Positions 51,308-60,633 of a stretch of DNA of 64,000 bases are shown piece after piece. Position numbers and translations under genes: made by a program. The notes beneath the pieces are model-generated. The model was not told the DNA's origin. It was given only the letters and a program-made list of their open reading frames with translations, and did no database searches. The DNA is from Streptomyces tardus (lineage in GTDB: Bacteria > Actinomycetota > Actinomycetes > Streptomycetales > Streptomycetaceae), in assembly GCF_018101125.2 (NCBI RefSeq), contig NZ_JAELVF020000003.1:62001-126000 (forward strand), read 5' to 3'. Position 1 is the stretch's first letter. Every line of letters starts with the position of its first letter.

Positions 51308-54019
51308 ATGCAGCGGTCTACAGAGCGTGCCTACCCGACCCACTGGGAAGCGGACATCGTGCTGCGGGACGGGGGCACGGCGCTGATCCGGCCGATCACC
51401 CCCGACGACGCCGGGCGCCTGGTCAGCTTCTACGAGCAGGTCTCGGACGAGTCGAAGTACTACCGCTTCTTCGCGCCCTACCCTCGGCTCTCCGACCGAG
51501 ACGTGCGCCGCTTCACCCACCACGACTACGTGGACCGGGTCGGGCTCGCGGTCACCGTCGGTGGCGAGTTCATCGGGACCGTGCGCTACGACCGCATCGA
51601 CGGCACCGGCCGCCCCGCCTCCGCCCCCGCGGACGGTGCGGAGGTCGCCTTCCTGGTGCAGGACGCCCATCAGGGCCGCGGCGTCGCCTCCAACCTGCTG
51701 GAACACATCGCCGCCTGCGCCAGGGAACGGGGAGTGCGCCGTTTCACGGCCGAGGTGCTGCCGGCCAACCACAAGATGATCAAAGTCTTCACGGACTTCG
51801 GCTACTCCCAGCAGCGCAGCTTCGAGGACGGGTCCGTCCACCTCAATCTGGACCTCGAACCCACCGAGAAGTCGCTGGCGGTCCAGCGCGCCCGGGAGCA
51901 GCGCGCCGAGGCCCGCTCGGTGCGGCGGCTCCTCGCCCCGGGCTCCATCGCGGTGATCGGCGCGGGGCGCAACCCCGGCGGTACGGGCCGCACGGTGATC
52001 GACTCACTGGCCGCTGCGGGCTTCACCGGCCGTGTCCACGCCGTCAACCGGCTGCTGCCCGCCGGTACCGACCGGCTCGGGGGCGTACCCGCCCACCGCT
52101 CGGTGGGCGAGATCGAGGAGCCGGTGGATCTGGCCGTTCTCGCGGTCCCCGCCGACCAGGTCGACCCGGTGCTGACCGAATGCGGCGAGCGCGGGGTGCA
52201 GGGCGTGATCGTTTTCGCCGACCGCATCGACCGCGAGGACCAGCGCGAGCTGGTGCGCAAGGCGCGTTCGTACGGGATGCGGGTGATCGGGCCGAACGCC
52301 TTCGGGCTGATCAACACCTCGCCGGACGCACGGCTGAACGCGACGCTCTCCGCGGAGACGCCGGGTCGCGGGCGCATCGGACTGTTCACCCAGTCCGGCG
52401 CGATCGGCGTCGCGCTGCTCAGCACCCTGCACCGCCAGGGCGCCGGGCTCTCCTCGTTCGTCTCCGCCGGCAACCGCGCCGACGTCTCCGGCAACGACGT
52501 GCTCCAGTACTGGGACGACGATCCCGACACCGACGTGGTGCTGATGTACCTGGAGTCGATCGGCAACCCGCGCAAGTTCACCAGGTTGGTGCGGCGCACA
52601 GCGCTGAGCAAGCCCGTAGTGGTCGTCAAGGGCGCCAGGCACAGTGCCAGCGCGCCGCCGCCCGGCCACGCCGTTCCCGCCAGCCGTACGCCCGACGCCA
52701 CCGTCTCGGCGCTGCTTCGGCAGGCCGGGGTACTGCTGGTGGACACCGTCACCGAGCTGGTGGACACCGGGGTCCAACTGGCCTTCCAGCCGATGCCGGC
52801 CGGGCCGCGCGTCGCGGTGCTCGGCAACGCGGAGTCGCTCTGCCTGCTCACCTACGACGCCTGCCTCGCCCGGGGGCTGCGGCCCTCCCCGCCGGTCAAC
52901 CTCACCGTCGCCGCCACCCCGGAGGACTATCGCGCGGCGCTCGCCGCAGCACTGGCGGACCCGGAGACGGACGCCGTCGTCGTGACCGCGATCCCGTGGG
53001 TCGCCGGGCGGGCGGCGGCGGAGCTGGCCGACGCGCTGCTCGACGCCTCGCGCACGGCGGACAAGCCGATCGCCGTCGCCCAGCTGGCCATCGAGGGGCT
53101 GGACGAGGAGCTGAGCTCCCGCCGGATCCCCACCTACCCCGCCCCCGAACGCGCGGTGCGCGCACTGGCCGAGGCGACCAGGCTCGCCCAGTGGCGGTCC
53201 GACGCCCAACAGCCGGGCCGCGTACCGGAGTACGACGTGGACGAGGCCGCCGCCGCCCGCCTCGTCACCGCCGCCCTGGAGGGCGCCGCGGCGGACCGGG
53301 ACGCTCCCGCGGACCCCGCCGCCGGAGGCCGCAGCGTCCCCCTGGACCCGGCCCGCACCGCCGAGTTGCTGGGCCACTACGGCATCGCGGTCCAGCCCAC
53401 CCGGCCCGCGCCGGACGCGGACAGCGCCGTCGAGGCGGCGCGCGAACTCGGCTATCCCGTCGCCCTCAAGACCACCGCGCCGCATCTGCGCCACCGCGCC
53501 GATCTCGGCGGCGTACGGCTCTCGCTGGCCGGGGAGCGGGAGCTGCGCCGCGCCTGGGAGGAGCTGACCACCACCCTCGGCTCGGCGGACGAACTGCGGC
53601 CGGTGGTGCAGGCGATGGCGCCGCGCGGCGTCGACACCGTCGTGCACGCCTCCTTCGACCCCTCGATCGGCACCGTGCTCTCCTTCGGCCTCGCCGGCAC
53701 CCCCTCGGAGCTGCTGGGCGACCTCTCCTACCGGCTGGTCCCGGTGACCGACCGGGAGGCGGGCAGGCTCGTCGGCGATCTCCGGTCGGCACCGATGCTC
53801 TACGGCTGGCGCGGTTCCCGCCCCGCGGACGTCCCGGCGCTGGAGGAGCTGCTGCTGCGGGTCTCGGTGCTGCTCGACGCCCATCCCGAGATCGTCGCGC
53901 TCGACCTGGAGCCCACCGTGGTCGCCTCGGAGGGCCTGACCGTCCTCGGCGCCGCCGTGCGACTCGCGCTCCCTCCCGCCACCACGGACCTCGGCCCCCG
54001 CCGCCTCGCCACCCACTGA
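51308..54019 (+). CDS. GNAT acetyltransferase fused to an acyl-CoA synthetase (NDP-forming)-like region
   Basis: A 903-residue fusion related to Pat-type protein lysine acetyltransferases. Residues 20-180 are a GNAT domain (RPITPDDAGRLVSFYEQVSD, then VQDAHQGRGVASNLLEHIAA). Residues 205-680 are CoA-binding and succinyl-CoA-synthetase-like (APGSIAVIGAGRNPGGTGRT, FTQSGAIGVALL, SAGNRADVSGNDVLQYWDDD). The last 230 are an ATP-grasp-like domain (ELGYPVALKTTAPHLRHRAD). The order GNAT first is the reverse of Salmonella Pat. Such enzymes acetylate acetyl-CoA synthetase and other proteins. The ATG is leaderless-type (TACCCT ends six bases upstream). It stands alone. Confidence 0.88.
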   Translation: MQRSTERAYPTHWEADIVLRDGGTALIRPITPDDAGRLVSFYEQVSDESKYYRFFAPYPRLSDRDVRRFTHHDYVDRVGLAVTVGGEFIGTVRYDRIDGTGRPASAPADGAEVAFLVQDAHQGRGVASNLLEHIAACARERGVRRFTAEVLPANHKMIKVFTDFGYSQQRSFEDGSVHLNLDLEPTEKSLAVQRAREQRAEARSVRRLLAPGSIAVIGAGRNPGGTGRTVIDSLAAAGFTGRVHAVNRLLPAGTDRLGGVPAHRSVGEIEEPVDLAVLAVPADQVDPVLTECGERGVQGVIVFADRIDREDQRELVRKARSYGMRVIGPNAFGLINTSPDARLNATLSAETPGRGRIGLFTQSGAIGVALLSTLHRQGAGLSSFVSAGNRADVSGNDVLQYWDDDPDTDVVLMYLESIGNPRKFTRLVRRTALSKPVVVVKGARHSASAPPPGHAVPASRTPDATVSALLRQAGVLLVDTVTELVDTGVQLAFQPMPAGPRVAVLGNAESLCLLTYDACLARGLRPSPPVNLTVAATPEDYRAALAAALADPETDAVVVTAIPWVAGRAAAELADALLDASRTADKPIAVAQLAIEGLDEELSSRRIPTYPAPERAVRALAEATRLAQWRSDAQQPGRVPEYDVDEAAAARLVTAALEGAAADRDAPADPAAGGRSVPLDPARTAELLGHYGIAVQPTRPAPDADSAVEAARELGYPVALKTTAPHLRHRADLGGVRLSLAGERELRRAWEELTTTLGSADELRPVVQAMAPRGVDTVVHASFDPSIGTVLSFGLAGTPSELLGDLSYRLVPVTDREAGRLVGDLRSAPMLYGWRGSRPADVPALEELLLRVSVLLDAHPEIVALDLEPTVVASEGLTVLGAAVRLALPPATTDLGPRRLATH

Positions 54020-54040
54020 CCGCCCGGGCCCCGCCGCCCG

Positions 54041-54169
54041 GCGCCGTACGCCCCGTCTGACCGGTCCGTACGCCCGACCGGCGCCGTACGTACCCCGACC
54101 GGCGCCGAACCTGCTCCGACCAGTGCCGTACGCGACCCCGACCGGCGGCCACCCGGCGCCGCACGTACC
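54041..54169. repeat. Degenerate repeats of about 21 bp
   Basis: Five or six imperfect units built on GCGCCGTACG...CCGACCG follow the acetyltransferase gene, for example GCGCCGTACGTACCCCGACC, GCGCCGAACCTGCTCCGACC and GTGCCGTACGCGACCCCGAC. Unit length varies from 17 to 23. The rest of this 327-base gap, to 54334, shows nothing notable. Confidence 0.6.
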
Positions 54170-54346
54170 CCGTGAGGCCGCCGTTGCCCGCCCCGTTGGA
54201 GCGCCGCAGGAGTGCCTCGACGCCTCGTTGCGCGACCCGCGGGGCGCGGATGCGCCGTGCTCACCACGTGCCGTGCGCCGCACCCGCACCGGCTCCTCCG
54301 GTCACGGGCCGTCTGCGGGGTCCTTTCTGGGCCTTAGGATGGCCGT

Positions 54347-54961
54347 ATGGCGAAGACCGGAACGACGACGCAGGGACTGCGGGCGGCGATCGAACGCAGC
54401 GGCTACTACCCGGCCCTGGTGGCCGAGGCCGTGGAGACCGCGGTCGGCTCGGAGCCGGTCGTCTCGTACGTGGTGCACCAGGAGACGACCTTCGACGCCA
54501 ACGAGGTCCGTCGCCATGTGACCGTGCTGGTGCTCACCGCGACCCGGTTCATCGTCAGCCACACCGATGAGCAGCCCGCGGACGGCAGTTCGGCCGTTCC
54601 GTACGCCACGACCTCGACCGAATCGGTCAAGCTGTCGCGCATCTCCTCCGTGGTGCTCAGCCGTGTCGTCGCCAACCCCGAGTCGTACACACCGGGCACC
54701 CTGCCCCGCGAGGTCGTGCTGACGATCGGCTGGGGCGCGGTCAGCCGTATCGAGCTGGAGCCCGCCGCCTGCGGCGACCCCAACTGCGAGGCGGACCACG
54801 GCTATTCGGGCTCCAGTACCGCCGACGATCTGGCGCTGCGGGTGAGCGAGGCCGGCGACGGACCGCACACCGTCCAGCAGGCGCTGGACTTCGCGCAGGC
54901 GCTCGCGGAGTCGACCACCGCGGTCGAGGCCGCCGTACCCGCCTCGGCGTCCCGTCGATGA
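54347..54961 (+). CDS. DUF5998 family protein
   Basis: A 204-residue cytoplasmic protein of a conserved actinobacterial family (DUF5998) of unknown function. It begins TTTQGLRAAIERSGYYPALV, has strand-rich segments (HVTVLVLTATRFIVSHTDEQ, KLSRISSVVLSRVV), then CGDPNCEADHGYSG with two cysteines and a His that could bind metal. The end is a helix and an Ala-rich tail. Its TGA overlaps the ATG of the phosphodiesterase gene (ATGA), so the two are co-translated. TAGGAT ends six bases before the ATG, the leaderless pattern. Confidence 0.82.
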   Translation: MAKTGTTTQGLRAAIERSGYYPALVAEAVETAVGSEPVVSYVVHQETTFDANEVRRHVTVLVLTATRFIVSHTDEQPADGSSAVPYATTSTESVKLSRISSVVLSRVVANPESYTPGTLPREVVLTIGWGAVSRIELEPAACGDPNCEADHGYSGSSTADDLALRVSEAGDGPHTVQQALDFAQALAESTTAVEAAVPASASRR

Positions 54962-56160
54962 TCTCGCCGCAGACCACCGACCCCGCGTCCGACCTGCCGC
55001 TCGATCCGCGCACCGCCCCGCTGCCCGCCTACGGCGCCGGCTCGCTCGCCGATCTGCTGCCCGCGATCGCCACCGGGCAGCAACTCACCGGTTTCGAGAC
55101 CGGGTTGACGCTGGAGCCGGCCGACCGCGTCTGCGTCTTCCTGGTGGACGGCATGGGCTGGGAGATCCTGCGCGACCACCCGCGGGAGGCGCCGTTCCTG
55201 ACCTCGCTGCTCGCCACCTCGCTCAACTCCAGTGGTGCGCCGCTCACTTCGGGCTTCCCCTCCACCACCGCCACCTCGCTCGCCTCGGTCGGCACCGGGC
55301 TGGCCCCCGGCGCGCACGGGCTCCCGGGGTACTCGGCGCTCGACCCGGGCACCGGACGGCTGATGAACCAGCTGCGCTGGCAGCCCTGGACAGACCCGTA
55401 CGCCTGGCAGCCCCACCCGACCGTCTTCCAACGGGCGCAGGACGCCGGCGTGGAGACCAGCCAGGTCTCCGCGCCGCACTTCGAGCACACACCGCTCACC
55501 AAGATCGCGCTGTCCGGCGGGACCTTCCTCGGCCGGCTCACCGGCGAGGAGCGCATGGACCTCGCTGCCGAGCGCCTCGCCGCCGCCGATCGTTCGCTGG
55601 TGTACACCTACTACGCCGACCTGGACGGCAACGGCCACCGGTACGGCGTCGACTCGCGGGACTGGCGCGAACAGCTCCGTTACGTGGACGGCCTGGCGCA
55701 GCGCCTGGCCGAGCAGCTCCCGCCGCGCTCGGCGCTCTACATCACCGCCGACCACGGCATGGTGGATGTGCCCGACGACCAGCGGCACCGCTTCGACTTC
55801 GACGAGGACTGGGAGCTGAGCGCCGGCGTACGGCTGTTGGGCGGCGAGGGCCGGGCCCGGCACGTGTACGCGGTGCCGGGCGCCGCTGCCGATGTGCACA
55901 CCGTCTGGCGCGAGGTCCTGGGCCCGGACGCCTGGGTGGCCCGGCGCGAGGAGGCCATCGAGCTCGGCTGGTTCGGCCCGCCGGGGGCGGGCGTCGACGA
56001 CAGGGTGCGCGAGCGGATCGGCGATGTGGTGGTCGCCATGAGCGGCCGTGCGGCCATCGTCGCCACCCGCACGGAGCCCAAGGAGTCGGCGCTGGTCGGT
56101 ATGCACGGCTCGGTCACCGCCGCGGAGCAGCTCGTACCCCTGCTGGAAGTACGCACCTGA
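54958..56160 (+). CDS. Nucleotide pyrophosphatase/phosphodiesterase (alkaline phosphatase superfamily)
   Basis: A 400-residue metalloenzyme of the phosphodiesterase (PF01663-like) group. Two-zinc site: Asp in VFLVDGMGW, the Thr nucleophile in FPSTTATSLAS, Asp and His in YYADLDGNGHRYG, Asp-His in ITADHGMVD, and the last His in GMHGSV. All are present, so it should be active on phosphodiester or pyrophosphate bonds. No signal peptide, so probably cytoplasmic. Translationally coupled to DUF5998 through ATGA, suggesting a joint role. Confidence 0.88.
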   Translation: MISPQTTDPASDLPLDPRTAPLPAYGAGSLADLLPAIATGQQLTGFETGLTLEPADRVCVFLVDGMGWEILRDHPREAPFLTSLLATSLNSSGAPLTSGFPSTTATSLASVGTGLAPGAHGLPGYSALDPGTGRLMNQLRWQPWTDPYAWQPHPTVFQRAQDAGVETSQVSAPHFEHTPLTKIALSGGTFLGRLTGEERMDLAAERLAAADRSLVYTYYADLDGNGHRYGVDSRDWREQLRYVDGLAQRLAEQLPPRSALYITADHGMVDVPDDQRHRFDFDEDWELSAGVRLLGGEGRARHVYAVPGAAADVHTVWREVLGPDAWVARREEAIELGWFGPPGAGVDDRVRERIGDVVVAMSGRAAIVATRTEPKESALVGMHGSVTAAEQLVPLLEVRT

Positions 56161-56350
56161 GCGCCACCGCCGGATCCGCTCCGGCGGGCGTCGCCTGCTC
56201 GTTCGTCGCCGGGCCCGCGGGCGGGGCCCGTCCGCCCGGGACGTGCGGGCGTCTCCGGGCTGCCCGCGCCGCTCCCGGAGGCCGCCAGTAACCTGTGGGG
56301 CGACCGGTGGCCACCACAACCGACCTTCATCCAAGGGGACTTACCTTCGC

Positions 56351-57004
56351 ATGCCCGAGCTGGCCTTCTTCAGCGGCACCATGGACTGCGGCAAGTCCAC
56401 TCTCGCGCTCCAGATTCAGCACAACCGCTCCGCACGCGGTCTGCAGGGGATGATCTTCAGCCGCGACGACCGGGCGGGGGAGGGGCGGCTCTCCTCCCGC
56501 CTCGGCCTGGTGACCGAGGCGGTCGAGGTGGACGACTCCTTCGACTTCCACCGGCATCTGGCGGCGCAGCTGGCAGCCGGGCAGCGGTGCGACTACGTGA
56601 TCGTCGACGAGGCTCAGTTCCTCAGCGCCCGGCAGATCGACCAACTGGCCGAGGTGGTCGACGAGTTGGGCCTGGACGTTTTCGCCTTCGGCATCACCAC
56701 CGACTTCCGCACCAGGCTCTTCCCCGGTTCGTGCCGACTGATAGAGCTCGCCGACCGGGTCGAGGTGCTCCAGGTCGAGGCGCTCTGCTGGTGCGGCGCC
56801 CGGGCGACCCACAACGCGCGCACCGTCGACGGCGAGATGGTCGTCGAGGGCGCGCAGGTCGTCGTCGGGGACGTGGGCCGGCCGGCGACCGAGGTGGGGT
56901 ACGAGGTGCTCTGCCGACGTCACCACCGTCGCCGTATGACGAGCGCCTCGGCCCGCACCGCCGTACCGGCGCAGCAGCCCGCCAGTCCCGCCCCGCAGCC
57001 CTGA
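56351..57004 (+). CDS. tdk: Thymidine kinase
   Basis: Salvage enzyme phosphorylating thymidine with ATP. The 217-residue type II kinase has Walker A SGTMDCGKST (Lys15), IVDEAQFLS as Walker B with its catalytic Glu, and the FGITTDFRTRLFPGS lasso stretch. Zinc cysteines are in ALCWCGARATHNAR and VLCRRHHRR; only three Cys plus His are evident, so the fourth ligand is probably His. The Ala/Pro tail is extra. ATG 56351 lies 11 bases after AAGGGGA. Confidence 0.94.
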   Translation: MPELAFFSGTMDCGKSTLALQIQHNRSARGLQGMIFSRDDRAGEGRLSSRLGLVTEAVEVDDSFDFHRHLAAQLAAGQRCDYVIVDEAQFLSARQIDQLAEVVDELGLDVFAFGITTDFRTRLFPGSCRLIELADRVEVLQVEALCWCGARATHNARTVDGEMVVEGAQVVVGDVGRPATEVGYEVLCRRHHRRRMTSASARTAVPAQQPASPAPQP

Positions 57005-57133
57005 CGCCGGCGCTCCCGGGCCGCCCCGACCGGCTCCGTACTGCCCGGCCGACCGGCTCCGAACGACGGCCGCCGGGGACGGCCGGCGACCCACAGGGCC
57101 GGGTCGGCGCGGGCCGTGACCCGTCCACGACGG

Positions 57134-57937
57134 TCACACTTCGCGCAGCGGACGTTCCACGGCGTCGTTGGGGTCACGCATCTCGATCAGCGAGAACGGT
57201 CCGCCCTCCGGGTCCTTCACCCTGGCGAACCGACCGTAGGCGGAGTCGCGCACTTCCCGCACGACCGTCCCGCCGAGCTTGCGCAGCAGCCGCAACGCGG
57301 CTTCCACATCGGGCACCGCGAAGTACGTCACCCAACTCGCGCCGCCGTCCTCGGGCAGGTCGGTCCCGCGGACACTGCCCACCGGACGGCCGTTGAGCAG
57401 CAGGGTGCGCAACTCGCGCTCCGGAGTGCCGAGCGGTTCGATCCGGTAGCCGAAGACGGCCGAGTAGAACGTCGTGACCTGTACGCACTCGCGCACCAGC
57501 AGCTCGTTCCAGACGAAGGTGCCGGGCGTGCCGTCGGGGGAGACCCCGGGCCGGCCGTCGGTCTGCCAGATCCCGAACGCGGCGCCGACCGGATCGGCGG
57601 CGATCGCGACCCGCCCGCCCCACTCGGAGTCCATCGGGCCGACACCGACCGTGCCTCCGCACTCCCTGATCAGCGCGCAGGTGACGTCGGCGTCGTCGGT
57701 GGCGAAGTACGGCAGCCAGGTCACCGGCAGCCTGCGGTCGGGGGAGATCTCGCCGAGCCCCGCCACATCCAGCTCACCGAGCCGTGCCCGTACGTACGGC
57801 CCGAGCCGCTGTGGGCCCGGGCGGAACTCCCAGCCGAGCAGCTCGCCGTAGAAGGTCTTGCTGGCGCCCAGGTCGCGGGCCATCAGACTGACCCAGCAGG
57901 GTGTGCCGGGGGAGGGCTGAACCGGTGCCTCCGTCAT
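57134..57937 (-). CDS. VOC family protein with two domains
   Basis: A 267-residue protein with two vicinal-oxygen-chelate (glyoxalase/bleomycin-resistance fold) modules. The first begins PCWVSLMARDLGASKTFYGE and ends GAAFGIWQTDG. The second begins FVWNELLVRECVQVTTFYSA and ends EGGPFSLIEMRDP. Two tandem modules are enough to make a VOC metal site. Members are lyases, dioxygenases or antibiotic-binding proteins; I cannot choose. ATG 57937 has GAGGAG upstream. Divergent from the sulfurtransferase gene. Confidence 0.85.
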   Translation of the reverse strand: MTEAPVQPSPGTPCWVSLMARDLGASKTFYGELLGWEFRPGPQRLGPYVRARLGELDVAGLGEISPDRRLPVTWLPYFATDDADVTCALIRECGGTVGVGPMDSEWGGRVAIAADPVGAAFGIWQTDGRPGVSPDGTPGTFVWNELLVRECVQVTTFYSAVFGYRIEPLGTPERELRTLLLNGRPVGSVRGTDLPEDGGASWVTYFAVPDVEAALRLLRKLGGTVVREVRDSAYGRFARVKDPEGGPFSLIEMRDPNDAVERPLREV

Positions 57938-58208
57938 CGCTGTTGTCTCCTCGGAGGGTCGTGAGGTGGGAGGTGCGGGGTGGTCGTACGCGCTGCGTGT
58001 CGATGCTCGCACTCTCCGCGAGTTCTGTCCCCCTTCCCCGGCATTCCACGGGGCCCGAATGTCGCGCAAGCCGGTTCGCCCGGCGGCCGGCGCCGCGCCT
58101 CGTGCGCCTCGGCACCGGCCGCCCGAGTCGCCGCCCGCGACCGGCCGCTCGCGAACCGGCGCTTGCGAACCGGCACTGCCGTCCCGGCGACTGCGCCAGA
58201 ATGCGGCT

Positions 58209-59066
58209 ATGACTGCCATCATCTCCGCATCCGAACTGCTCAGCGAGCTGGGTGGGCCCGACGACCACGAGGCCTCGTCCGACGTCGCCCCCGCTCCCGT
58301 ACTGCTCGACGTGCGCTGGGAGTTGGGCGGGCCGCCCGGCCGACCGGAGTACGAGAAGGGCCATCTGCCCTCGGCCGTATACATCGACCTGGACACCGAG
58401 CTGGCAGGGCCGGCCGGCGACGGTGGCCGGCACCCGCTGCCGGATCCGGAGGCGTTCGGCGCCGCCATGCGTGCGGCGGGTGTGGGCCGGGACCGGCCTG
58501 TGGTCGTCTACGACGGCGGCAGGGGCTGGGCGGCTGCCCGCGCCTGGTGGCTGCTGCGCTGGGCGGGCCACCGGGACGTACGGGTCCTCGACGGCGGACT
58601 CGCCGCCTGGGAAGGGCCGTTGAGCGAGGTCGAGCCCACACCTGTGCCGGGCGACTTCCGGCCGGAGCCGGGCGGCGCGGTCCTGCTCTCCGCCGACGAC
58701 GCAGCCGCGCTCTCCCGCCGCGGAGTGCTGCTGGACGCGCGGGCCGGCGAACGGTACCGGGGCGAGGTCGAACCGATCGACCCCGCCGGCGGGCACATCC
58801 CCGGCGCGGTCTCGGCTCCCACCGGCGACAACGTCGACGAGGACGGCCGCTTGCTTCCCGCGCGCAAACTCTCCGCCCGTTTCTCCGAGTTGGGTGCGGG
58901 CCCGGATGCCGAGGTGGGCGTCTACTGCGGATCCGGGGTCTCGGGCGCGCACCAGGTGTGGGCCCTGGCGGTGGCCGGAGTGGAAGCCGGGCTGTACGTG
59001 GGCTCCTGGTCGCAGTGGACCGCCGACCCGAGCCGGCCAGTGGCCACCGGCCCCGAGCCGGGCTGA
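58209..59066 (+). CDS. Thiosulfate/3-mercaptopyruvate sulfurtransferase
   Basis: A 285-residue two-domain rhodanese. The inactive N-terminal domain has LLDVRWELGG and EKGHLPSAVYIDLDTEL. The active domain has LLDARAGERYRGEVEPID, GHIPGAVSAP and the catalytic Cys in VGVYCGSGVSGAH. The active loop, CGSGVS, is close to the CGSGVTA of mercaptopyruvate sulfurtransferases (SseA type). It moves sulfur to cyanide or thiol acceptors. CAGAAT ends six bases before the ATG, so it is probably leaderless. Confidence 0.92.
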   Translation: MTAIISASELLSELGGPDDHEASSDVAPAPVLLDVRWELGGPPGRPEYEKGHLPSAVYIDLDTELAGPAGDGGRHPLPDPEAFGAAMRAAGVGRDRPVVVYDGGRGWAAARAWWLLRWAGHRDVRVLDGGLAAWEGPLSEVEPTPVPGDFRPEPGGAVLLSADDAAALSRRGVLLDARAGERYRGEVEPIDPAGGHIPGAVSAPTGDNVDEDGRLLPARKLSARFSELGAGPDAEVGVYCGSGVSGAHQVWALAVAGVEAGLYVGSWSQWTADPSRPVATGPEPG

Positions 59067-59070
59067 TCAC

Positions 59071-59118
59071 ACGGCGGGCCCCCGCGCTCCGACGAATCGG
59101 TGCGCGGGGGCCCGCCGT
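59071..59118. terminator. Bidirectional terminator
   Basis: A 16-17-bp perfect stem (ACGGCGGGCCCCCGCG and complement) starting 5 bases past the sulfurtransferase stop. sepH converges 20 bases beyond its other side. Confidence 0.88.
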
Positions 59119-59137
59119 TGGGGTGCGGCCGGGGCCG

Positions 59138-60196
59138 CTACTCCTGCTTCTTGCGCCGGGTGCCGAAGACGATCTCGTCCCAGCTGGGCACCGCGGCCCG
59201 ACGTCCGGGGCGTACGCCGTCGGCCTCGGCCTGGCGGTCGGTGGTGCCGGTCAGCCGGTCGCGGTGACCGCCGACCGACCGCGGCATCAGCACATCCGCG
59301 TACGCGGAACCCGCGCCGACCGCCGTCGAAGGCGGCTCCAGCGGCTCCGCCTCGTCGTTGACCTCGACCTGCTCGTCCCGGGCGGCGGGCGGCTCGGGAA
59401 CCACCATGTCGCCACGGAAGTTGGGCACCGATTCCAGCAGGCTGGTCAGCGAGTCCCGGTCCTCGTTCGGCTCGATCTGCCGCTCGGCCCGCAGCGGCTT
59501 CTCGCGCGGCTCGCGCTCGGTCTCCTGCTCCGACTCCGCGCGCTCGCCGCCGCGCTCCTGGGGAGCACGCTCCTTGGGCAGCCGGGCGATCCGCGGAATG
59601 AACGGGTAGCTGGGCTCGGGGGCCTCGTCGGTCTCGCCGATCAGCCCGCGCGCCTCGCCGTCCAGTGCCTGGACCAGCCGCCGCGGCGGGTCGTAGGACC
59701 AGCTCGCCGAGTGCGTCTCGCCCGCGACGCGGTAGACGAGCAGCACCTCCCAGGTGCCGTCGTCCCGCCTCCAGGAGTCCCACTGGACGTGGTCCTTGTC
59801 GGCGCCGCGCATCAGCAGCCGCTCCGCGACCGCGTCGCCGAGCTGCGGGCCGGTGTTCTCGCCGGGACGGCGCACGGGGGTCTTGCGGGCGCGCTCGGCC
59901 ATGAAGGCGCGCTCTGCGAGCACCGGGCCCTCGAAACGACGCACCCGCTCGACCGGGATGCCGGCGAACTGCGCGACTTCCTCGGCGCTGGCGCCCGCTC
60001 GTATACGGGCCTGGATGTCACGGGGGCGGAGGTGGCTCTCGACCTCGATCTCGATCTGGCCGAGCCGGGCGCGGTCATTGCGCACGGCGGCCCGCAGCCG
60101 CTCGTCAATCGGAAGTGTGTACTCCGAGTTGTCGGCAGCCTTGAGCACCAGTCGTGTGCCGTCGTTGCTGACGGCCACGACACGCAGTTCGGGCAT
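59138..60196 (-). CDS. sepH: Septation protein SepH
   Basis: FtsZ-binding cell-division protein of actinobacteria that promotes Z-ring assembly in vegetative and sporulation septa. The 352-residue protein has the DUF3071 N-terminal domain: PELRVVAVSNDGTRLVLKAA, a helix-turn-helix-like part (RPRDIQARIRAGASAEEVAQ, AGIPVERVRRFEGPVLAERA), and QWDSWRRDDGTWEVLLVY. A disordered, charged middle is followed by the conserved C-terminal patch VPSWDEIVFGTRRKK. Start ATG 60196 follows GGGAGG by 6 bases. The sequence matches what I know of SepH; its presence near whiH and hrdB is typical. Confidence 0.92.
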   Translation of the reverse strand: MPELRVVAVSNDGTRLVLKAADNSEYTLPIDERLRAAVRNDRARLGQIEIEVESHLRPRDIQARIRAGASAEEVAQFAGIPVERVRRFEGPVLAERAFMAERARKTPVRRPGENTGPQLGDAVAERLLMRGADKDHVQWDSWRRDDGTWEVLLVYRVAGETHSASWSYDPPRRLVQALDGEARGLIGETDEAPEPSYPFIPRIARLPKERAPQERGGERAESEQETEREPREKPLRAERQIEPNEDRDSLTSLLESVPNFRGDMVVPEPPAARDEQVEVNDEAEPLEPPSTAVGAGSAYADVLMPRSVGGHRDRLTGTTDRQAEADGVRPGRRAAVPSWDEIVFGTRRKKQE

Positions 60197-60633
60197 GGGG
60201 ACCTCCCGGGTGGTGCCTGCCGACGTCACGTGCGTCGCTGCTCCCGCGTAGACGAGTGTGGCCTGCCCGGGTGCAGCCTGCCACTGTTTTGCCGACGTGC
60301 CCGGCGTCTTCGACCCCGCACCTCTCGTCACTGCTGAGGCACAGTTACCGGATTTCACCGACGGTGACGGAAGTGTGGACTCGCCGTCACTCTGTGCCAC
60401 GCAGTTCAGCGAGGTTGAGATCAGGTTTCTTCACACTACTCCATTGGGGACACCCCGGTGAGTCGGCACGCTGCGATTTTGTGCGTGTGCAGGGGAGTTG
60501 GGGATTCCTTGGCACTCCGGTCGAGAGTGGTGCCGGTGGTACGCCTCACAGAATCGGGCGAAGCGGAACTATCGCCGTCGCTTATCGGTCGTACTTCGTG
60601 CGCGGTGCCGTAGGTGTGCGATCGAGGCGAGGT
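60197..60633. other. Divergent region upstream of sepH
   Basis: A 437-base non-coding stretch with lower G+C at 60350-60470. It holds a 13-bp palindrome TCACCGACGGTGA (60355-60367), a possible operator about 160 bases before sepH. No further gene or RNA was recognised. Confidence 0.4.
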
